Source: Planctomycetaceae bacterium
GTDB taxonomy: Bacteria; Planctomycetota; Planctomycetia; Pirellulales; Pirellulaceae
DNA length: 25,176 nt
Assembly: GCA_022614795.1 (NCBI GenBank)
Contig: JAKEHX010000026.1
Coordinates: 1 to 25,176 of the forward strand
Direction: 5' to 3'
In this document: one piece after another, positions 25,083-25,176 of the stretch
How positions within the stretch are numbered: the stretch's first letter is position 1
How the letters are laid out: every line of letters begins with the position of its first letter
Position numbers and translations under genes: made by a program
The notes under the pieces: generated by a model
Seen by the model: only the letters and a program-made list of their open reading frames with translations
Databases searched by the model: none
Told to the model about the DNA's origin: nothing

Positions 25083-25176
25083 GGTTCAGGACATGGGTAA
25101 CAAACTTGGTTCAAGACATGGGTGGCGCCTGAGGGCAGAATGGGACTCCGAAAGGAGACCCAGGTATGCCTTGGCA
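25083..25176 (+). mobile_element. Possible left end of an insertion sequence
   Basis: A 16-bp direct repeat, GGTTCAGGACATGGGT (25083-25098) and the same with one change (25108-25123), precedes a strong ribosome-binding site and a new start codon. The encoded start MPW is typical of IS481-type transposases. Such subterminal repeats next to a transposase start would suit an IS end, but the element runs out of the window and no right end or target duplication can be seen. Confidence 0.35.
25166..25176 (+). CDS. Start of a gene cut by the window end, possibly a transposase
   Basis: AAAGGAG ends eight bases before ATG 25166, the best-placed Shine-Dalgarno sequence in the last kilobase. Only M-P-W and part of a fourth codon are visible. 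IS481-family transposases often begin MPW, hence the suggestion. Confidence 0.35.

Overview
The window looks like a stretch of a high-GC Planctomycetota chromosome, most likely Pirellulales-type. This is inferred from the gene families: a secreted PQQ-type propeller beginning DWPQWRGPEGTGVS, a Tat-exported Gfo/Idh/MocA oxidoreductase, a CehA/McbA-type metallohydrolase, a receptor-like Ser/Thr kinase, an imuA/imuB relic, and many short dispersed hairpins. No rRNA, tRNA or CRISPR array was seen.

Layout. 1-2.1 kb (+): an UPF0173 metallo-hydrolase and a PQQ-like propeller gene broken by a 5-bp tandem duplication. 2.1-8.9 kb (-): Gfo/Idh/MocA oxidoreductase, secreted beta-propeller, an exported protein made of two copies of an unrecognised domain, a small membrane protein, a secreted alpha/beta hydrolase, and a CobL-type precorrin methyltransferase. 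9.0-13.4 kb (+): D-2-hydroxyacid dehydrogenase, tandem-GNAT protein, sensor Ser/Thr kinase. 13.4-18.75 kb (-): promoter, leader peptide, terminator, cimA, valS. 18.9-23.7 kb (+): M42 aminopeptidase, small membrane protein, large CehA/McbA-type protein, exported HEAT-like protein. 23.8 kb to the end (+): a LexA-like operator followed by a degraded imuA-imuB locus filled with repeats, then what may be the left end of an insertion sequence.

The most notable system is the cimA-valS operon. A TTGACA-N17-TAGGGT promoter precedes a 30-codon leader ORF whose second half reads GVGVVRVVIIIGTPGV. A strong intrinsic terminator follows, then citramalate synthase (isoleucine pathway), whose TAA stop overlaps the ATG of valyl-tRNA synthetase. 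This is the layout of ribosome-mediated attenuation sensing charged tRNA-Val and tRNA-Ile, here placed over both a biosynthetic enzyme and a synthetase that charges one of those tRNAs.

The second theme is a family of heptanucleotide tandem arrays, often exactly 4 x 7 = 28 bp but with different unit sequences. They lie between genes, in the cimA leader, in frame inside valS at several places, and inside imuB, where they break the frame. Palindromic elements accompany them. The valS arrays keep the frame of an essential enzyme; those in imuA/imuB sit in a locus that appears decayed or switchable.
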